A DNA stretch of 64,000 nt, from NCBI RefSeq assembly GCF_007655135.1, contig NW_022204375.1, forward strand, positions 18,534 to 82,533, written 5' to 3'. This document shows positions 57,501 through 64,000 of this stretch, piece after piece; the first letter of the stretch is position 1; each line of letters begins with the position of its first letter. Source of the DNA: Punica granatum. Lineage: Eukaryota; Streptophyta; Magnoliopsida; Myrtales; Lythraceae. The notes below the pieces were generated by a model that was given only the letters and a program-made list of their open reading frames with translations, searched no databases and was not told where the DNA came from. Both the position numbers and the translations under genes were made by a program.

Positions 57501-60500
57501 CTTCCGTAGGGCCGAGTCCCGTCGTTAGATCCCCCACAGGGCCGAGTCCCTTCCTTTGATCTTCCGTAGGGCCGAGTCCCTTCGTTAGATCCCCCAGGGC
57601 CGAGTCCCTTCCTTTGATCTTCCGTAGGGCCGAGTCCCGTCGTTAGATCCCCCACAGGGCCGAGTCCTTTCCTTTGATCTTCCGTAGGGCCGAGTCCCTT
57701 CGTTAGATCCCCCACAGGGCCGAGTCCCTTCCTTTGATCTTCCGTAGGGCCGAGTCCCGTCGTTAGATCCCCCCAAGGCCGAGTCCCTTCCTTTGATCTT
57801 CCGTAGGGCCGAGTCCCGTCGTTAGATCCCCACAGGGCCGAGTCACTTCCTTTGATCTTCCGTAGGGCCGAGTCCCGTCGTTAGATCCCCCCCAGGGCCG
57901 AGTCCCTTCCTTTGATCTTCCGTAGGGCCGAGTCCCTTCGTTTGATCCCCCCCCAGAGCCGAGTCCCTTCCTTTGATCTTCGGTAGGGCCGAGTCCCGTC
58001 GTTAGATCCCCCACAGGGCCGAGTCCCTTCCTTTGATCTTCCGTAGGGCCGAGTCCCGTCGTTAGATCCCCCACAGGGCCGAGTCCCTTCCTTTGATCTT
58101 CCGTAGGGCCGAGTCCCTTCGTTAGATCCCACAGGGCCGAGTCCCTTCCTTTGATCTTCCGTAGGCCGAGTCCCGTCGTTAGATCCCCCAGGGCCGAGTC
58201 CCTTCCTTTGATCTTCCGTAGGGCCGAGTCCCTTCGTTAGATCCCCACAGGGCCGAGTCCCTTCCTTTGATCTTCGTAGGGCCGAGTCCCTTCGTTAGAT
58301 CCCCCACAGGGCCGAGTCCCTTCCTTTGATCTTCCGTAGGGCCGAGTCCCTTCGTTAGATCCCCACAGGGCCGAGTCCCTTCCTTGATCTTCCGTAGGGC
58401 CGAGTCCCGTCGTTAGATCCCCCCAGGGCCGAGTCCCTTCCTTTGATCTTCCGTAGGCCGAGTCCCGTCGTTAGATCCCCCAGGCCGAGTCCCTTCCTTT
58501 GATCTTCCGTAGGGCCGAGTCCCTCGTTAGATCCCCACAGGGCCGAGTCCCTTCCTTTGATCTTCCGTAGGGCCGAGTCCCGTCGTTAGATCCCCACAGG
58601 GCCGAGTCCCTTCCTTTGATCTTCCGTAGGGCCGAGTCCCTTCGTTAGATCCCCTAGGGCCGAGTCCCTTCCTTTGATCTTCCGTAGGGCCGAGTCCCTT
58701 CGTTAGATCCCCACAGGCCGAGTCCCTTCCTTTGATCTTCCGTAGGGCCGAGTCCCTTCGTTAGATCCCCCCCAGGGCCGAGTCCCTTCTTTGATCTTCC
58801 GTAGGGCCGAGTCCCTTCGTTAGATCCCCCCCGGGCCGAGTCCCTTCCTTTGATCTTCCGTAGGGCCGAGTCCCTCGTTAGATCCCCCACAGGGCCGAGT
58901 CCCTTCCTTTGATCTTTTGTAGGGCTGAGTCCCTTCCTTTGATCTTCCGTAGGGCCGAGTCCCTTCGTTAGATCCCCACAGGGCCGAGTCCCTTCCTTTG
59001 ATCTTCCGTAGGGCCGAGTCCCTTCGTTAGATCCCCCACAGGGCCGAGTCCCTTTGATCTTCCGTAGGGCCGAGTCCCGTCGTTAGATCCCCCCCAGGGC
59101 CGAGTCCCTTCCTTTGATCTTCCGTAGGGCCGAGTCCCGTCGTTAGATCCCCACATGGCCGAGTCCCTTCCTTTGCTCTTCCGTAGGGCCGAGTCCCGTC
59201 GTTAGATCCCCCAGGGCCGAGTCCCTTCCTTTGATCTTCCGTAGGGCCGAGTCCCGTCGTTAGATCCCCACAGGGCCGAGTCCCTTCCTTTGATCTTCCG
59301 TAGGGCCGAGTCCCTCGTTAGATCCCCTAGGGCCGAGTCCCTTCCTTTGATCTTCCGTAGGGCCGAGTCCCTTCGTTAGATCCCCACAGGGCCGAGTCCC
59401 TTCCTTTGATCTTCCGTAGGGCCGAGTCCCTCGTTAGATCCCCCCAGGGCCGAGTCCCTTCCTTTGATCTTCCGTAGGGCCGAGTCCCGTCGTTAGATCC
59501 CCCCCAGGGCCGAGTCCCTTCCTTTGATCTTCCGTAGGGCCGAGTCCCGTCGTTAGATCCCCACAGGGCCGAGTCCCTTCCTTTGATCTTTTGTAGGGCT
59601 GAGTCCCTTCCTTTGATCTTCCGTAGGGCCGAGTCCCTTCGTTAGATCCCCACAGGGCCGAGTCCCTTCCTTTGATCTTCCGTAGGGCCGAGTCCCTTCG
59701 TTAGATCCCCCACAGGGCCGAGTCCCTTCCTTTGATCTTCCGTAGGGCCGAGTCCCGTCGTTAGATCCCCCCAGGGCCGAGTCCCTTCCTTTGATCTTCC
59801 GTAGGGCCGAGTCCCTTCGTTAGATCCCCACAGGGCCGAGTCCCTTCCTTTGATCTTCCGTAGGGCCGAGTGCCGTCGTTAGATCCCCCCAGGGCCGAGT
59901 CCCTTCCTTTGATCTTCCGTAGGGCCGAGTCCCTTCGTTAGATCCCCCACAGGGCCGAGTCCCTTCCTTTGATCTTCGTAGGGCCGAGTCCTTCGTTAGA
60001 TCCCCAGGGCCGAGTCCCTTCCTTTGATCTTCCGTAGGGCCGAGTCCCGTCGTTAGATCCCCCACAGGGCCGAGTCCGTTCCTTTGATCTTCCGTAGGGC
60101 CGAGTCCCTTCGTTAGATCCCCACAGGGCCGAGTCCCTTCCTTTGATCTTCCGTAGGGCCGAGTCCCTTCGTTAGATCCCCCACAGGGCCGAGTCCCTTC
60201 CTTTGATCTTCCGTAGGGCCGAGTCCCGTCGTTAGATCCCCCCAGGGCCGAGTCCCTTCCTTTGATCTTCCGTAGGGCCGAGTCCCGTCGTTAGATCCCC
60301 ACAGGGCCGAGTCCCTTCCTTTGATCTTCCGTAGGGCCGAGTCCCTTCGTTAGATCCCCCCAGGGCCGAGTCCCTTCCTTTGATCTTCCGTAGGGCCGAG
60401 TCCCGTCGTTAGATCCCCACAGGCCGAGTCCCTTCCTTGATCTTCGTAGGGCCGAGTCCCTTCGTTAGATCCCCCATGGGCGAGTCCCTTCCTTGATCTT

Positions 60501-63500
60501 CCGTAGGGCCGAGTCCCGTCGTTAGATCCCCAGGGCCGAGTCCCTTCCTTTGATCTTCGTAGGGCCGAGTCCCTTCGTTAGATCCCCTGGCCGAGTCCCT
60601 TCCTTTGATCTTCCGTAGGGCCGAGTCCCTTCGTTAGATCCCCACAGGGCCGAGTCCCTTCCTTTGATCTTCCGTAGGGCCGAGTCCCTTCGTTAGATCC
60701 CCCACAGGGCCGAGTCCCTTCCTTTGATCTTCCGTAGGGGAGTCCCTTCGTTAGATCCCCACAGGGCCGAGTCCCTTCCTTTGATCTTCCGTAGGGCCGA
60801 GTCCCTTCGTTAGATCCCCACAGGGCCGAGTCCCTTCCTTTGATCTTCCGTAGGGCCGAGTCCCTTCGTTAGATCCCCCACAGGGCCGAGTCCCTTCCTT
60901 TGATCTTCCGTAGGGCCGAGTCCCTTCGTTAGATCCCCAGGGGCCGAGTCCCTTCCTTTGATCTTCGTAGGGCCGAGTCCCTTCGTTAGATCCCCACAGG
61001 GCCGAGTCCCTTCCTTTGATCTTCCGTAGGCCGAGTCCCTTCGTTAGATCCCCACAGGGCCGAGTCCCTTCCTTTGATCTTCCGTAGGGCCGAGTCCCGT
61101 CGTTAGATCCCCCCCAGGGCCGAGTCCCTTCCTTTGATCTTCCGTAGGGCCGAGTCCCTCGTTAGATCCCCACAGGGCCGAGTCCCTTCCTTTGATCTTC
61201 CGTAGGGCCGAGTCCCTTCGTTAGATCCCCACAGGGCCGAGTCCCTTCCTTTGATCTTCCGTAGGGCCGAGTCCCTTCGTTAGATCCCCACAGGGCCGAG
61301 TCCCTTCCTTGATCTTCCGTAGGGCCGAGTCCCTTCGTTAGATCCCCCACAGGGCCGAGTCCCTTCCTTTGATCTTCGTAGGGCCGAGTCCCTTCGTTAG
61401 ATCCCCCACAGGGCCGAGTCCCTTCCTTTGATCTTCCGTAGGGCCGAGTCCCTTCGTTAGATCCCCACAGGGCCGAGTCCCTTCCTTTGATCTTCCGTAG
61501 GGCCGAGTCCCTTCGTTAGATCCCCCACAGGGCCGAGTCCCTTCCTTTGATCTTCCGTAGGGCCGAGTCCCTTCGTTAGATCCCCCACAGGGCCGAGTCC
61601 CTTCCTTTGATCTTCCGTAGGGCCGAGTCCCTTCGTTAGATCCCCCACAGGCCGAGTCCCTTCCTTTGATCTTCCGTAGGGCCGAGTCCCTTCGTTAGAT
61701 CCCCCATGGCCGAGTCCCTTCCTTTGATCTTCCGTAGGGCCGAGTCCCGTCGTTAGATCCCCCCAGGGCCGAGTCCCTTCCTTTGATCTTCCGTAGGGCC
61801 GAGTCCCGTCGTTAGATCCCCAGGGGCCGAGTCCCTTCCTTTGATCTTCCGTAGGGCCGAGTCCCTTCGTTAGATCCCCACAGGGCCGAGTCCCTTCCTT
61901 GATCTTCCGTAGGGCCGAGTCCTTCGTTAGATCCCCACAGGGCCGAGTCCCTTCCTTTGATCTTCGTAGGGCCGAGTCCCTTCGTTAGATCCCCCACAGG
62001 GCCGAGTCCCTTCCTTTGATCTTCCGTAGGGCCGAGTCCCGTCGTTAGATCCCCACAGGGCCGAGTCCCTTCCTTTGATCTTCGTAGGGCCGAGTCCCTT
62101 CGTTAGATCCCCCAGGGCCGAGTCCCTTCCTTTGATCTTCCGTAGGGCCGAGTCCCTTCGTTAGATCCCCACAGGGCCGAGTCCCTTCCTTTGATCTTCC
62201 GTAGGGCCGAGTCCCTTCGTTAGATCCCCCAGGGCCGAGTCCCTTCCTTTGATCTTCGTAGGGCGAGTCCCTTCGTTAGATCCCCCACAGGCCGAGTCCC
62301 TTCCTTTGATCTTCCGTAGGGCCGAGTCCCTTCGTTAGATCCCCACAGGGCCGAGTCCCTTCCTTTGATCTTCCGTAGGGCCGAGTCCCTTCGTTAGATC
62401 CCCCACAGGGCCGAGTCCCTTCCTTTGATCTTCCGTAGGGCCGAGTCCCTTCGTTAGATCCCCACAGGGCCGAGTCCCTTCCTTTGATCTTCGTAGGGCC
62501 GAGTCCCTTCGTTATCCCCCACAGGGCCGAGTCCCTTCCTTTGATCTTCCGTAGGGCCGAGTCCCTTCGTTAGATCCCCACAGGGCCGAGTCCCTTCCTT
62601 GATCTTCCGTAGGGCCGAGTCCCGTCGTTAGATCCCCCCATGGCCGAGTCCCTTCCTTTGATCTTCCGTAGGGCCGAGTCCCTCGTTAGATCCCCCAGGG
62701 CCGAGTCCCTTCCTTTGATCTTCCGTAGGGCCGAGTCCCTTCGTGATCCCCCACAGGGCCGAGTCCCTTCCTTTGATCTTCCGTAGGGCCGAGTCCCTTC
62801 GTTAGATCCCCACAGGGCCGAGTCCCTTCCTTTGATCTTCCGTAGGGCCGAGTCCCTCGTTAGATCCCCCACAGGGCCGAGTCCCTTCCTTTGATCTTCC
62901 GTAGGGCCGAGTCCCTTCGTTAGATCCCCCACAGGGCCGAGTCCCTTCCTTTGATCTTCCGTAGGGGAGTCCCGTCGTTAGATCCCCCCAGGGGGCGTCC
63001 CCCTTTTTTTGGTAGGGCCGAGTCCCTTCGTTTGATCCCCCCCCAGGGCCGAGTCCCTTCCTTTGATCTTCCGTAGGGCCGAGTCCCGTCGTTAGATCCC
63101 CACAGGGCCGAGTCCCTTCCTTTGATCTTCCGTAGGGCCGAGTCCCGTCGTTAGATCCCCCAGGGCCGAGTCCCTTCCTTTGATCTTCCGTAGGGCCGAG
63201 TCCCTTCGTTAGATCCCCCACAGGGCCGAGTCCCTTCCTTTGATCTTCCGTAGGGCCGAGTCCCGTCGTTAGATCCCCACAGGGCCGAGTCCCTTCCTTT
63301 GATCTTCCGTAGGGCCGAGACCCGTCGTTAGAACCCCCACAGGGCCGAGTCCCTTCCTTTGATCTTCCGTAGGGCCGAGTCCCGTCGTTAGATCCCCCAG
63401 GGCCGAGTCCCTTCCTTTGATCTTCCGTAGGGCCGAGTCCCGTCGTTAGATCCCCACAGGGCCGAGTCCCTTCCTTTGATCTTCCGTAGGGCCGAGTCCC

Positions 63501-64000
63501 GTCGTTAGATCCCCACAGGGCCGAGTCCCTTCCTTTGATCTTCCGTAGGGCCGAGTCCCTCGTTAGATCCCCCAGGGCCGAGTCCCTTCCTTTGATCTTC
63601 CGTAGGGCCGAGTCCCTTCGTTAGATCCCCCAGGGCCGAGTCCCTTCCTTTGATCTTCCGTAGGGCCGAGTCCCTTCGTTAGATCCCCCCAGGCCGAGTC
63701 CCTTCCTTTGATCTTCGTAGGGCCGAGTCCCTCGTTAGATCCCCCACAGGGCGAGTCCCTTCCTTTGATCTTCCGTAGGGCCGAGTCCCTTCGTTAGATC
63801 CCCACAGGGCCGAGTCCCTCCTTTGATCTTCCGTAGGGCCGAGTCCCTTCCTTTGATCTTCCGTAGGGCCGAGTCCCTTCGTTAGATCCCCACAGGGCCG
63901 AGTCCCTTCCTTTGATCTTCCGTAGGGCCGAGTCCCTTCGTTGATCCCCACAGGGCCGAGTCCCTTCCTTTGATCTTCCGTAGGGCCGAGTCCCTTCCTT
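42572..64000 (+). repeat. Satellite array, about 59-bp dimeric monomer, more than 21 kb
   Basis: The monomer is about 59 bp and made of two half-units that share GGGCCGAGTCCC. Half a continues CTTCCTTTGATCTTCCGT. Half b continues CTTCGTTAGATCCCC or CGTCGTTAGATCCCC, with 2 to 7 Cs before CAGGG. About 360 monomers fit in the window and the array continues past 64000. It starts abruptly at 42572 in the 3' untranslated part of the older element. Variants mark zones: CATTGATCTTCC and CACATGGCCGAG are common to about 50900 and rare afterwards; GATTCCCTAGGG and CTTTTGTAGGGCTGAG recur at intervals. Occasional a-a adjacency shows half-unit deletions. Minus-strand open frames are repeat artefacts. No unique interruption longer than about 30 bp was seen. 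Confidence 0.95.
62985..63020 (+). other. Disrupted monomer with T-run and G-run inside the satellite
   Basis: The regular monomer is broken by CCCCCCAGGGGGCGTCCCCC followed by TTTTTTTGGTAGGG, after which regular repeats resume. It resembles no other monomer in the array. It could be a small rearrangement or a consensus error in low-complexity sequence. Confidence 0.6.

Noticed and set aside
42621..63951. Many minus-strand frames of 60-228 codons with GTRPYGRSKEGTRPCGDL-like repeats
   Set aside because: They are translations of the 59-bp satellite, broken wherever an indel occurs and with no conserved start or end.
42572..64000. CRISPR-like array
   Set aside because: Regular short repeats are present, but the segments between shared cores are themselves repeats, not unique spacers, and the context is a plant retrotransposon.

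Overview
This window is repeat-dominated plant DNA. I find no host protein gene, rRNA, tRNA or CRISPR array in it. Nearly everything can be assigned to long terminal repeat (LTR) retrotransposons that look like the Tat/Ogre branch of Ty3-gypsy elements. The signs are LTRs of about 5.4-5.5 kb bounded by TG...CA, a primer binding site (PBS) starting TGGCGACTCC two to three bases after the LTR (the tRNA-Arg-type PBS I associate with Ogre/Tat), a purine-rich tract just before the LTR start, and tandem repeats in the untranslated region before that tract. No gag, protease, reverse transcriptase, RNase H or integrase could be recognised, so the main element looks non-autonomous (LARD-like). The host is most likely a flowering plant; I cannot name the species.

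Layout. (1) Positions 1-34242, plus strand: a head-to-tail array of one element in the order partial internal region, LTR A (3444-8832), internal 1 (8833-15684), LTR B (15685-21077), internal 2 (21078-28851), LTR C (28852-34242). Neighbouring internal regions share LTRs. Each complete internal region contains a PBS, a non-coding leader, a GC-rich 18/27-bp minisatellite, a non-coding 3' region, a 49-bp minisatellite and a polypurine tract. (2) Positions 34243-40467, minus strand: a diverged relative with a piece of internal region, its PBS and a full LTR (34961-40467) that carries its own GC-rich minisatellite. (3) Positions 40468-42571, plus strand: the 3' non-coding internal region of a third, older relative. 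(4) Positions 42572-64000: a satellite array of about 59-bp dimeric monomers, more than 21 kb long and running off the window.

The junctions fall exactly on LTR ends, which suggests nested insertion: the minus element entered the third element, and the plus-strand array entered the minus element. The large satellite starts in the same part of the third element where the plus-strand element carries its unrelated 49-bp array. The simplest reading is that this window shows a satellite growing out of the hypervariable 3' untranslated region of an Ogre/Tat-like retrotransposon.

There are no cooperating genes to describe. The working parts are cis-elements: LTR promoters (TATA about 1.58 kb into the LTR), PBS, polypurine tracts, and stem-loops conserved between the diverged families. 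Possible coding traces are a short minus-strand reading frame cut off at 34243 (perhaps a gag start) and a peptide-like motif repeated three times inside LTRs A-C.
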